64,000 nucleotides of DNA from Pratylenchus scribneri (GCA_030063045.1 JAQSEB010000002.1:1922001-1986000), one strand, 5' to 3'; counted from the stretch's first letter, positions 11,996 to 31,377 are shown. Notes: generated by a model from the letters alone, not told the origin. Numbers and translations: made by a program.

Positions 11996-12297
11996 ATTAG
12001 GTTGACTGGCATGAATTAATTATATCCATTTAAAATAAGTTAAAGGTAATTAATAAATAAAAATATTTTTGCCTATTGGTTTAATAAACAATAAACTAAA
12101 TTGATTTTGGAACTGATAAGATGGAATTTGGTTTGATTTTGAATGAAGGAAAAAAAATTTCATTGGGAAATTGGGAATGGAGTGGTCGGTCTATCGATTT
12201 TGGGCGAGCAAAGACGAACTAAACTTATTCTTCAATCTTCAGCTAGTGCATTCCAATCTCTTTCACTCGCATTCATTTTTGAGATAGAATTTTGTCA

Positions 12298-15200
12298 ATG
12301 CCAATTAAATCAGAATTTGCACCAGTGGAAGTTGCCGATGAGCCATTTCCGCCCAGATTATTGTCCACAATTTGGGGCCATTTTTCGGCGGAGCCAACCA
12401 AAATGGCCTTGGTCAGTTTTAGGCCAAATAAATTTTATTCACCCATTTTTTGTGTATGGCCCAGATAAATGCCAAAGACCCGGAGGGGGATGAGGTCACA
12501 TTCGGTGAATTATATGCCTTCTCATTGGCCACCGCCGCATTTTTGGCCAATCGGGGTTTTGGCCGGGGCGATGTGGCCTGCTTGGCCTTGCCCAATTGTT
12601 GGGAATATGTGGCCATTTTCATTGGTGCTGGCCTCCAGGGAGGGGCAATCAGCGGCGCAAATCCAATGTTTACAGACAGTCAGCACCTAAAAATTTAGGC
12701 AAAAAATTGCATTCATTCAGAGGAATTTCAACAACAATTTTTGGATTCGCGATGTAAAATGGTTTTTTGCTCACCCGAAAATTTGGATCGTGTGTTGCAT
12801 TCGACACATTCTGCGCCCAATATTCAGGTCAAATACATACGAATTTATCATTTTTTAAAGAAATATTAATTAAAAATGCCTTAAATCACCTAAAGAACTA
12901 AAAATAAAGAATTAATTTTTCAAGGCAATTATTTTGGTTGAGAATGGCAAATCCAAAGGACCAATTCGAGAGAATGGCAATTTACCCTCATTGGGAATTG
13001 TTCGTTTTGGCCAAGTGCTGAGGACGGAGCCCAAATTTGAAGGCCAATTCCCGGTGATCAAAAATTGTCGACCCGAAAAGGATATCCTCTTATTGCCTTA
13101 TTCCAGGTGGAATTATTTCTTAAAAAATTAATTGATTTTAGAATGAAGCAATCAACAAATCTGCTTCAAAATGTTCTAATTACTCGAAAAGGGATTTTAT
13201 AAAGCATTAATTCATACAAAAAGGAGAGGATAAATAAGTATCACTAAACCTAAGGCCTATATCTAAATATCAATAAGTGCATTGGTTATTTTATTAGTCC
13301 CAACTCCTAATCTAGGGCTAGGATTTTTTTGGGGCGAGAACTGGGCCTATCTTCTCATCCTGCTGGACTTTCGCCGGAAGCCTAAGCCCCCATTGGCCAT
13401 AAGGATTAAAGGAGAACTTGAATTGAAATTATATCTATCAGTTGGGCTTGAAAATAGAAATAATAAAATGAACAGCGGAAAAAGGGCCATTGGAGAGGAA
13501 AAGGGCTGGTTTATAATGTGAATTGGGGCAATATTTGATTGATAGGGAAAGTGGCAGTACAGTATGAAAATGGGAAAGACTCTTATGAATTATTGGCATT
13601 GACATATTTAAATTGACATTCTTTTATGATTTTCTCAAAAAATCATTCCAATTTTATTTATTTTAATTTCAGCGGCACAACTGGATCGCCAAAAGGTGTG
13701 ATGAATTCACATCGAAATTTGGGCACAATGCTTAACATTTTCATTGACCATTTTCGACGGCATTTGCTGTCCTATATTCATCCACCATTTGTGGAATGCC
13801 GGGAACGGGAACTCCTTTTGCTTCCATTCTTCCATTGTTATGGCCTCGGAATGCTCTGCCATTGTCTTTTGGTTGGCTCAACCGGACTGATTATGGCTGG
13901 ATGGGAGCCGACACTATTTTGCCGTACTGTTCAAAATTTCAAGGTCAGTCTATTTCTTTGTTTTTTTTTTCAAAAAAAATTATTCGTCAAATTTTTGTCC
14001 AAATTATTTGTTATTTTTAGGAATAGATTAATGATAGCCATCTTTTTATTAAAATACTAAATAATTCCAAAAAATTGTTTTTGCCCAAGGGTATACTCAG
14101 CTATCCATCCAATCAAATATCGTTAATTGTATATTGTAGATCAAGATATAAATTCAGAGATATCCAAGGGGAAGGGGGCTTATCATAGATAGGGGCTTCT
14201 AATAGAGTTGATTCCTAGATATCGTGGACCTTCTGAGGTCGGGGTTTCGAATTTTTAGACAAAAAATACTTATTTCGGCAAAATTTCACCTAAAATTTAG
14301 TTTAAATTTTTCGATGATGGCTGCTACTAATAAAGAGGAGGGATTTCTAATTGAGAATATACGGTAGCCAATTATTTGCAGATACGTGTCCTAAAAATTG
14401 TTCCGCCCATCCTTCTATTCCTCGCCAAAAGTCCAATTGTTTCGGAATTCGATTTGACCAGTGTTCACATCATTTTTTCGGGTGCGGCGCCGGCTGGTGC
14501 CGATTTATGCGAGGAATTGAAGCGAAGGCATCCCACAATTCAACATATTGCACAGGGCTATGGAATGACCGAAATGACGGTGGCCACTCATTTGCCGGTT
14601 TTGGACAAGGAAAGACACGAATCCACTGGGAAATTGGCCGCAAATTTGGAAATGAAAGTAAAATAATATTTTCAAAAAATTATTAATTCAAATAGATTTT
14701 GGACGTGGAAACCGGAGAGGAGGTGGAGAGGGGAATGCCCGGCGAATTGTATGTCCGAGGGCCAACCGTAATGCTTGGCTATTTGGGAAGGCCGAAGGAG
14801 ACGGCCAAAATGATCGATGCAGAGGGCTGGTTGAGGACAGGTACTTTTGGGTGCCGAAATTAAATTAATTCCCAAATTTGGAGGTGACATTGTCTTTTTG
14901 GATGCGGAAGGTTTCATTCATGTGATTGATCGGCTCAAGGAATTGATCAAAGTTAATGGGCTTCAGGTCAATTTTAATTCATTCAGAATTTAAATATTTA
15001 TTTTTTTCCGTAGGTGGCCCCAGCTGAATTGGAGGATTTGCTTCTATCACATTCGGACATCCAGGATTGTGCCGTAATTGGTGTGCCCGATGCGAATGCC
15101 GGCGAATTGCCGCGGGCATTTGTGGTGCCCAAAAGTGGTTCGGCCCTAACAAAGGAGGAAGTGCAACAATTTGTGAAAGGCAATTGAGAGGAAAATGATG

Positions 15201-15384
15201 CCAAAATTATTTATTTAATTCAAATTTAGCCAAGGTCGTTTACTATAAGCAGTTGAAGGGCGGAGTACAATTTGTTGATGCCATCCCAAAAAGTCCTTCC
15301 GGCAAAATATTGCGACGATTATTGAGGGATCGAGTGGGGGAAGAAAAAGATGAAATTAATCAAAATAAAACATCCAAATTATAA
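12298..15384 (+). CDS. AMP-forming acyl-CoA / 4-coumarate-CoA ligase-like protein with canonical PTS1 (SKL)
   Basis: This third ligase is the tandem duplicate of the 8.4-kb gene. Exons read about 12298-12411, 12465-12676, 12721-12826, 12925-13107, 13672-13942, 14382-14656, 14697-14841, 14885-14967, 15015-15179 and 15230-15384. Motifs are [70 protein letters not shown] and [12 protein letters not shown]. The protein ends Thr-Ser-Lys-Leu-stop, the textbook PTS1 peroxisomal signal. The exon 14382-14656 is continuous where the paralogue has a GC-AG intron. The last intron (15180-15229) has a GC donor. The stop lies only 82 bases from the stop of the convergent patched-related gene, so their 3' UTRs must nearly touch or overlap. 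An active peroxisomal acyl-CoA ligase is expected. Confidence 0.88.
13290..13610 (+). repeat. Dispersed repeat family, copy B
   Basis: This copy lies in the intron 13108-13671 of the third ligase. It shares attggggcaatatttgattg and the cagtt.ggc..gaaaatag block with the other copies, and its 5' half matches copy A. It is in the same orientation as copy A. Confidence 0.65.
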
Positions 15385-15465
15385 TTTAATATTTTTTTTT
15401 TAATTGTAATTTAATTTTTATACAAAAAGGTTGAAAAAAAATTAAACAAAAATTTCATTAAATAT

Positions 15466-18400
15466 TCATGGAATGTCCGGCATTATCATTTCTTCATTTT
15501 CCTCTTTTCCATCCGTATTCATTGCCATTTTCGAAGCCAACAGTTTCTTTGTGCCATTCTCATTTTCCTCCTCGCCATTTGGCAAAATCAATGGTTGGTT
15601 TGAGCTGGCCATTGAGGCAGATTTGTTATCATCTTCCAACATTTTTCCTCCTTCATTTCGATGGCATTTTCCGCCACTTTTTTCTTCAAATTTGCCACCA
15701 TTCGAAAGTTGCAATGAGAGGAGAACGGGCACAATGAAAAGGCCATGGACAAGTCCAATTGCCCTGAAAATTTACAATTTTATATAAATTGTTTAAAAAA
15801 AGGGTAAATTAAATATTAACCCAAGGCAAAAAACGGTGCGGGCGAATGCCTCGATGATGTACATAGAAATAAAGAAAAGGGGAAAAACACAAATGACAGT
15901 GGAAATTGCAGCCTGAAATAAGTGAAATATGCCAAAAAATCTAACAATTATCTATCCGAATTTTTTAAAATTAAATTTGGCCAAAAAATATTCGAATAAA
16001 AAAATCAGATTTTTTATTCTATTTGAATATTTCCCAATTCAATCCCAAAATAAATTCCAGCCAATTTCCAACCTCCAACATTGGCCGTCCCACGGCATTC
16101 AGAATTGACTCAATTTGCCGTTGGGCATTCCCAACATTTCTGTCCATTTTATTGTCATCCAAATTTTGTTGTATCATTTTATTAAAATGATAGCAAATAT
16201 GGGCTGAGAAATCAACGGAAAAGCCGATTGCCATCAAAACGTTGATCATTGTGACCTAAAAAATTGTTTATTACTTCAATTCCGATAAAAATTTATTCGA
16301 ATGAATTTATTATCATATTATTAATTATGGGGCTTTAAAAAATCCTCACCGGATCCATGTCTAGTCCCCACCAGCCCAATGCTCCCATCAATGCTGAAAA
16401 TGGGTTTACAAATATAATTTAATTTTATATTTTAAATATTCAAAAATGTGAGATTGGATAAATTTCCAAAAAATGGATTATGATTTTTTTTTCATTCATT
16501 ATATAATGGATAATTCTTTAGAATGGAATAATCCATTGCCAATTTATTAAATTAATATAGCCAAATTTTCCTTTATTTAAAAGGACTGACTGAATGAGAT
16601 GGACAAAACTGAGAATGTGGCAATGCTGCTGGTCCGTAAATTTGGAATAATGAAGAAGCACACCAATGCCATGCATGTCAATGTCACCAAAACTGCCTTT
16701 AGCAATTCGGTCTGAAAACAAATCAAAAATATTCACCCGGTTTTAACTGGTCATTATTGGATATTGGCCAATTTGGCCATCATAAACCAATATAAAAAAT
16801 TTATTTCGGCCATTCCAATGGACTAAGGAAAGAGAGTAATACTCAGTACCCACCTTGACGGTGAGGATCAAATCATAAATAGTGGAATCATAGTCAAAAA
16901 CGGTGACACTGAATTCTGGGAATTGGTCGACAATGGAACGAAGAGTGTCCACAAAGAAGGCACGTTCATGCCAACTTAGTTCACCTTAAATTAAATATAA
17001 ATATTGGTACATTTTTACAGTGGAAAAATAAGTAAATTCGAATTATTCAATATATTACCCCAACGGTAAAGGATGAAAACGAATTTGTCAACGGAAATTG
17101 TGCCACTGTAAAAATAAAATAATATATTTGTTTTGAATAATTTAAATTTTAATGCAAACAGGCGGAATTATTCTAAGTTCGCCAGGCGGAATTATTCAAA
17201 GCAAAACAGGCGGAATTATTCTAAGTTCGCCAGGCGGAATTATTCAAAGCAAAACAGGCGGAATTAAAACAGGCGGAATTATTCTAAGTTCGCCAGGCGG
17301 AATTATTCTAAGTTCGCCAGGCGGAATTATTCTAAGTTCGCCAGGCGGAATTTAAACAGGCGGAATTATTCTAAGTTCGCCAGGCGGAATTATTCAAAGC
17401 AAAACAGGCGGAATTATTCTAAGTTCGCCAGGCGGAATTATTCAAAGCAAAACAGGCGGAATTAAAACAGGCGGAATTATTCTAAGTTCGCCAGGCGGAA
17501 TTATTCTAAGTTCGCCAGGCGGAATTATTCAAAGCAAAACAGGCGGAATTATTCTAAGTTCGCCAGGCGGAATTATTCAAAGCAAAACAGGCGGAATTAA
17601 AACAGGCGGAATTATTCTAAGTTCGCCAGGCGGAATTATTCTAAGTTCGCCAGGCGGAATTTAAACAGGCGGAATTATTCTAACATAAGTTCGCAAAGCG
17701 AAATTATTCTAACTAACCAGGCGGAATTATTTTAAGGGAAAATTTGCATACTTGAAAAAAAAAAATTTATAATAAATTACTCTATATTTTTTCGATATTC
17801 CACAATTCTTTTATCCTCCATCATTCTTTCGCGCAAATATTGAGGGACTAGCGAATAACTTGGAGAATATTCCAAAGAATTTCGATGAGTTTTATTGAAA
17901 TTAAGCCGATCATACTGAAAATATGGATAATATTTTTTCGATAAATTTCATTCACTTCACCTCCAAATAGTCATCAAGCCAAATGTCAATGCGCAAGGCA
18001 TTTGGGAGGGAACCAAGTTGGCCAATCATTTGTTGGAATTTGGCCAATTCCCTTGGAATGCCCACATTTGGTGGTCGAAAAACAATCAATGACACTGGCG
18101 AATTCTAAAAAAATATTTATTGAAATATAAATATTTTCTTAAAATTATTCCTAATTAATATGGGATGCGTCTAATTTGAATTAGAATATTCAATATCAAA
18201 AATAAAATTGAAAATATTTTTTTTAATTAATTGGTTATCCATAATCTCATTTCCCACCTCTGTCATCACCCGATTGATGACCCCAATGGATGTTTGCAGT
18301 GCCGAATCGGCTGGGAATGTTTTCTGTGGTTCAAAAGTTGCCTCCATTCGGTCAATGCCCAACACTGAAAGGGCATAGGCAATGCAAAGCAGAATGGCGG

Positions 18401-20533
18401 CAACCAATTTGGCCCAACGTGACACAATGAATGCGGCATAGGCATGGCAAAATTTGATGCTGCAAAAAAGGTGTTGTAAATTTTTGTACAATTTTCACCA
18501 AATTATATAAAATAATTTTGACCATGAAATTCTATGGGCAAAAAAAAATAAAGATTAGATAAAAAATAAAACTATTAATTAGTAAAAAATTAAAGAAAAA
18601 AAAATGCTAACCGTATTCTACGCATTTTGATTTCTGCCTTCTCCCTTCTTTGTTGTTGCCGATGGCACCATTCAATGAAGGGAAGGCATGGGGCAAAAAC
18701 GAGGAATTCAAAGAGGAAATCGAGGCCAATGGCTACGGTAGTGCATAAACAAAAGGAGGACATTAGGGAAGAGGGCGAGAACACTCCAATGCCAAATGCG
18801 AGTCCATTCGTAATTGAGGTGATCGCAATTGAAGGGCCCATTTCCCCAATCACGGCCGCCATTCTTTCCGGCACAATCAGATTTTCTTCTTATTTGGAAG
18901 ATATTAAATTTTTATTTAATTTTGAGTACTTTTTTCTCTGCTTTTGTCTTTCTCCTTATCCAATCGACTCCATTTTCGCCAGGAATGAAGTAATAAAAAT
19001 GCATTGTCCACACCGATGCCCAACACCAAAAATGGCATTATGGACATGATAGCATTGAATTGGATGCCAAACCATCCCAACAGGGCGAATGTGACCATTA
19101 TGGCCAATGATGGGGACAATAAGGCAAATGCGATCAAAATTAACTGTGAAAATAAACAAATGTTTAAATAAAAATTTATTTTGAATTTTCAATTACAAAT
19201 TAGAAATCAATTTTATTAAGAAATGGTTATTAAAATGACATAAAAATTAAATTATAAATTATTCGCTATATAATTGAAATAATCCCAGCCTTTTTAAAAT
19301 TGTGTAAAAGCCTCCAAATATTGTTTTTTCACCTGTGATTTCCATTTATATTGGCGGAATGCCACTAACATGAAGGCGACCATTGCCCCAATGCCAATAG
19401 CCAATAGGCGAATTGTTTGCTGTGAGCCACGCATCATCTCAAAATTTGCAATTTCATCGCCGTATAAATGGATGTCGAAAAGGTCGCTGAACTGGCCAAT
19501 TTTGGCCAATTCGAAAAGTTCCAATTCCAAATGGGCCAATGCTTGACGCATTCGAGGGCCACGGCCTTCGAACATGTACCTAAAAGGGGGTGAATTTATT
19601 TTTGGAAATTGATGATTAAAAAGGGTCATATTTCATCATTTTATAATAAAAAAATAAATTTTAATTCCCAAATATCTATTAAAAATAAATGAATGAAGAA
19701 AATTCTAAAAAGTCCATTTTTGAAGCCAAAACTGACCAAAGTGCGATGTAACTGGCTGATTCCATTTTGGAAGGCTGCAAAGTTTGATCTGTGCCATTTT
19801 TTTGTTCCCAAAATTGGACACCAAAGAAATGTGAACTCAAAGGAACTTGAAAGCCGTAAATTCGTGAAATTGGATGATCCAAATGAATTTGCGAATCCAA
19901 CGGTGACCCATCCAATAATTGGGCCTCCTGTCGTTGGTGGGCCCATTTATAGGCCCGAAAGAGGAAATTCACGTCGCCACGGGAAGTCTGAAAATGAAGG
20001 AAAATAAAAATAAATAATTAATTTATTTATTTTGTATTTGTTTGACCTGAAATTGTTCAAGTCGTACAATTTTCGTCCCATTTCTTTCCTCCTCATTTTC
20101 CTCATCCATTTTCACATTCATTCCTTTGATTTTTCGATCGAGTCGATCAATTTCGGCCAATAATTTCCCCGTAATCTTCAAACGTTTTGCCGGTTCTTTT
20201 GCTTCCAAAAAGACCAACAAAATTTCGAGTCCATCCATTGTGACATTGTAAAATTCGCCAAACGCCTATGAAAATGGCAAAAATACTTTACAAAATTTTT
20301 GGCAAAAATGAATGAATTATTCAAAATGCGATTTGCACCTCCAATTCCTTTGCCGCCCTTCCATTTTGATGGGCAAATCCTCGTCGGACGTCGGTCTCAA
20401 TTTTGGCATCAAAAAGGAGAAAATAGGAAAGAGTGGGCAGAAAAATGAGCAAATTGGCCAGAAATATGGCAATCGGCCGTCGTCCAATTTGGAGGCCCAA
20501 TTGTCGGAGAAGCCCAGAAAGTGGGGAGGCCAT
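15466..20533 (-). CDS. Patched-related (PTR/PTCHD-type) sterol-sensing-domain transmembrane protein
   Basis: This is an RND-superfamily membrane protein of the worm patched-related family, roughly 900 residues in at least 15 exons. The start Met at 20533 is followed by a first membrane segment (IAIFLANLLIFLPTLSYFLL) and a long extracellular loop. The sterol-sensing core has FLVLGIGVDNAF near 19050. The second half has GWWGLDMDP and GFSVDFSAH near 16200, then GLVHGLFIVPVLLSL near 15750. The two GxxxD motifs typical of RND proton relays are GIGVD and GFSVD, both present. The C-terminal tail is polar, Asn/Glu/Lys-rich and cytoplasmic by prediction. PTR proteins act in cuticle, moulting and lipid or sterol handling in worms. 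A 9-base exon (18523-18531) is needed to keep the frame. A 24-bp minisatellite array fills the intron 17108-17783. The gene is convergent with the third ligase. Confidence 0.87.
17155..17740 (+). repeat. 24-bp minisatellite, array 2 (inside a patched-related intron), with higher-order structure
   Basis: The unit is the same 24-bp one as at 11.4 kb and in the same orientation. Here ttcgcca-type and caaaaca-type units alternate, and a truncated 15-base unit (aggcggaattaaaac) recurs at intervals. Whole blocks of five to seven units repeat in the same order, so the array was amplified as blocks as well as single units. It lies entirely in one intron. Confidence 0.95.
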
Positions 20534-20792
20534 TTTGTTAAGGAATTTCGGAAAAATTTAGTCTAAATTTTTTAATTAATTTAGTATTTGAATAAATTTG
20601 ACAAAATCTACTCTACAGTATTAAATTTTTTTATGAAAATATGGAAAGGAAAATGAATGATTGATGCCCCAGGGCGAATGGCTTAAATATAAATAGATCA
20701 TCGAGTTCGGCCCAATTTTCTTAACATTTCATTTATTTTTCACTTATTCATTTTGTACATTCACATGCAACATATGTTTTTATAAAAACTAA

Positions 20793-21525
20793 ACAGGCGG
20801 AATTATTCTAAGTTCGCCAGGCAGAATTATTCTAAGTAAAACAGGCGGAATTATTCTAAGTAAAACAGGCGGAATTATTCTAAGCAAAACAGGCGGAATT
20901 ATTCTAAGCAAAACAGGCGGAATTATTCTAAGCAAAACAGGCGGAATTATTCTAAGCAAAACAGGCGGAATTATTCTAAGCAAAACAGGCGGAATTATTC
21001 TAAGCAAAACAGGCGGAATTATTCTAAGTAAAACAGGCGGAATTATTCTAAGCAAAACAGGCGGAATTATTCTAAGCAAAACAGGCGGAATTATTCTAAG
21101 CAAAACAGGCGGAATTATTCTAAGCAAAACAGGCGGAATTATTCTAAGTAAAACAGGCGGAATTATTCTAAGTAAAACAGGCGGAATTATTCTAAGTTCG
21201 CCAGGCGGAATTATTCTAAGTTCGCCAAGCGGAATTATTCTAAGTTCGCCAGGCAGAATTATTCTAAGTAAAACAGGCGGAATTATTCTAAGTTCGCCAG
21301 GTGGAATTATTCTAAATTCGCCAGGCGGAATTATTCTAAGTTCGCCAGACGGAATTATTCTAAGTTCGCCAGGCGGAATTATTCTAAGTTCGCCAAGCGG
21401 AATTATTCTAAGTTCGCCAGGCAGAATTATTCTAAGTAAAACAGGCGGAATTATTCTAAGCAAAACAGGCGGAATTATTCTAAGCAAAACAGGCGGAATT
21501 ATTCTTAAAACAGGCGAAATCATTT
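20793..21525 (+). repeat. 24-bp minisatellite, array 3
   Basis: About 30 units of the same family and orientation begin about 260 bases upstream of the patched-related start codon. Most units are the caaaaca or taaaaca variant, with a central cluster of ttcgcca units and point variants (cagac, gtgga). Because 24 is a multiple of 3, one frame stays open for the whole array on the minus strand. That frame is not a gene. Confidence 0.96.
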
Positions 21526-23722
21526 CTAATTTTTTATGGGCAAGGAATATATTTTCATTTTTGCATAATCACATCAAATTGGCCTCAATTTTTGTTGTTC
21601 CATGGCAACGAAGGGCAATAGGGTATTTTATTGCGCGAAAAAAAATGTTAATTGGAAAAAATTGGGAAAAACGAATAAAAAATACAATAAAATGATAGAT
21701 AGTGGAATTTTTTATCAGCCAAATTGTGAACTCATTTTGGCCTCGATTCGTAATTTGTATAAGGAAAAAATTTTAAATACATTGGAATTTATTTGGAGAA
21801 TTCAACGAATGAGCCTTCATTTTTCCCCCCTTTTTTAGTAGGATTGAATGGTCCAAAAAAATTCGAAAGTCGAGGAAAAGGAAAATAAAATTTAATAAAT
21901 TATTGTGTTGAATAAAGAATAAACTGGAATTTTGTCTAAAATAGGCGGATAGATCAAAAATCACCCAAAAAATTGTGAATAATTTTAATAGGCAACATTT
22001 TCATGGCTTCAAAAGCCATTTAGAGGCCAAAAATTCTTTTGATTTATCGAATATTTTTTTAAATAAAATTACCATCATCAAAAAGAGGGAAAATGCCCCA
22101 AAAAATGTACAGACTTCCTTTTGAATTTTATGGCCTCGGGTCATAAATCGAATTTTATTACATAAAATGTTCGCCAAATCAAGAAGAATCCGCTTCCCTT
22201 ACCCTTAAATATTTAATATATTCCTCCGGATCTGGAGAAATTAATTATTTGATTTAAACAATTTTAGACCAAAATTGTTCTCCATTTTACATTTTTTCAT
22301 TTTGATGAAAACCGTTCGTCATCTATGGAGGGGAAATGGAAAGGGAAATGAGCATGCACACATTTTGTAAAGTGAAATTTTTGATCAGGACAACATCAAT
22401 AAAAATAAAACTGCATTTTTTGGGTGTTGTAAAGTTGTTGAGGAAGGACGGAATTTCAAGTGAGGTGGGAATGCAATGGAATGATATACATAAATGGATG
22501 TGTAATCGTAATTTGGTCTTTTTAATTTAGAATTTTCACACATAATTTTTGGATGTAATCCATTTTCAAATTTGCCTATTTTTCGGATTTGTGAGTAACT
22601 TTGGATGAAGCTTTTTGTGGATTTAATTTTAAATAAAAGCGGTTAATTGAATCCATTTAATTTTTATTTTTGCAATGCAACCCTCAAAAACCACGAATTT
22701 TCAGTTTTCATATTTCCGATGAAAAAAGGGGGAAATGGAATTTTTGCGAGAGGGATTAGCCAACAACCACACAAAAGCAAAAGGGTTGGAGTGATGGCCA
22801 TGATTATTTTTGCCTGTGAAAATCATTTGAATGCATTATTAATTGATTTTATTTTCTCTATAATTCTGCCATCAAAATTCTTTCATTTTTCTATTTCGAT
22901 TAACATTGGCACTCACTAAATTTTTATATCACTCACTACCTCTCTAAAGAAACTGGAACAAATTCCTATTAATAAGGACAAAAATATAGGTGGAAAAGGC
23001 CGCTAGAGAAGAGGCCAATATTTCTTTTCTTTTTTAAGCAAATTATGGAGGCTTACGGGCCAATCTGGGGAGTGGGGACTGGGGAGGATGGTCGGGGATC
23101 GAGAATGGGAAAAAACAAGTACAAAGAAGATTACCACAAAAAGCGGAAAGGCAAACGGGAGTTGTTGTGGTTGATTGAGGATTGGATGTGGCGTGGGAAA
23201 AAACAGCAACAAAAGAAAAGCAAATGATTGAATGAATGAAACCAGTCTATTGCTTATTGCCAGCTGCTGCGGACAAATATTAAATAATTGCACAATCAAC
23301 CAGCTGGGAGGAAACGGGCCACGGGGAGAATTACTAGATAGGGACTGGAGCAACCATAAAGATGTAAATTATATTGTTTCAATCATTTTCCTATTGTTGC
23401 TTATGCTATTTCCGAAATGTTCCCCACTCCACTCTTCCTATAATTAACATAAATGAAATTAGTCTCTAGTCATATTTATTCGATAAAAAGGGGAATGAAT
23501 GAGAAAATAGTCCATAAATTATTTGTATATGTATATAATTAATAGGAATAAATTGAAAAATGTGAGTAACAAATTTAATTAATATGAATGAGGAGATGAA
23601 ATAAAATCAACAGGAACATATGATGGGGATTTGGGTCTAAAAAGAGAGAGCATCAAAAGGGGAAATGTATATAAATGGAAAATGGTAAATTTTGCACGTA
23701 TTTTGGAGAGTTGGCAGTCTGA
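21526..23722. other. Intergenic, no gene supported
   Basis: About 2.2 kb lies between the minisatellite and the ABC transporter stop. It contains short open frames on both strands, none with a recognisable motif or nematode-like exon signals. Part of 23040-23260 is purine-rich on the + strand. I see no RNA gene. Confidence 0.4.
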
Positions 23723-30598
<6,876 letters not shown>

Positions 30599-31377
30599 TG
30601 ATTTGCGGGTTTTGTGCAGCACAAATGATAATGATTATTGCTGACCAGTATTTATTAATTCTTTTTGATTAGGGTTCTTCTGAAAAATGATGGTTGATTA
30701 TGAGAGATAAGAAATAGTAGATGTCTTCTGAATGGGTTGTTTCCCCCCATTCTACTTGGTTTTTGTTGTTCCATTTGCTAATAATGGACTTTGTAAGTAA
30801 AAAGTCATTCGCTTATATAGGTGATTGATGTGATAATAAGCTCGATTTTTGATTAAAAATTGTTTTTTAAAGAAATTTTCATTTAATTCGTAAATATTCA
30901 CATGGGTTTTAATTTTAAGAAATTTTCACCGAAACCCGCGTTTAATTAATAAATTTGGATTATTTTATTTTCGAGCTAGATGAGGGATGATGCAAGTAAA
31001 TTAGGCTACTTTTCACATGAGCAAAAATTAACCTGACAAGCTCAGCAATCAGTTTAGGATAAAAAAAAAAAACAAAATGGCTGTGTTTCAAACCAATTAA
31101 TTATCATATACATGCAAATGTTTTTTATGTGTGTTTATGTTTATCTTTATCATTTGAGGAAAATTAAAGAGATCGTTGTAAAATTTAAAATTGGTTTGTT
31201 GAATTTGAATGTTGATCACAACAAATTTTTGAATAAAGTTGGATAAAGTTTAAAGAGAAAAGGAGTGAATTGTTATTTAAATGAATAAAGGATCGAGAGG
31301 TGGAAGTATTTTACAATAAAGAGGAGGAAAGAGAATGTTTTAAATAAATTATTCCATATCAAAATTTCGGACTTCAT
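30599..31377. other. Intergenic: upstream of MRP, downstream of the Argonaute
   Basis: This is AT-rich sequence between two genes on the same strand. The 780-base distance is too long for a typical worm operon spacing, so separate promoters are likely. I see no open frame or RNA gene of note. Confidence 0.4.

Noticed and set aside
20789..21523. Long minus-strand open frame of about 244 codons with RIIPPVLL-type repeats
   Set aside because: It is the 24-bp minisatellite read in one frame. The unit length is a multiple of three, so a frame without stops persists. There is no start context and no expression signal.
11370..21525. Repeat arrays as possible CRISPR
   Set aside because: The units are contiguous without unique spacers, and the genome is clearly eukaryotic. 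They are minisatellites.
22647..22919. Plus-strand frame of 90 codons in the 21.5-23.7 kb gap
   Set aside because: No ATG in a convincing context, no domain, and no exon-like boundaries.
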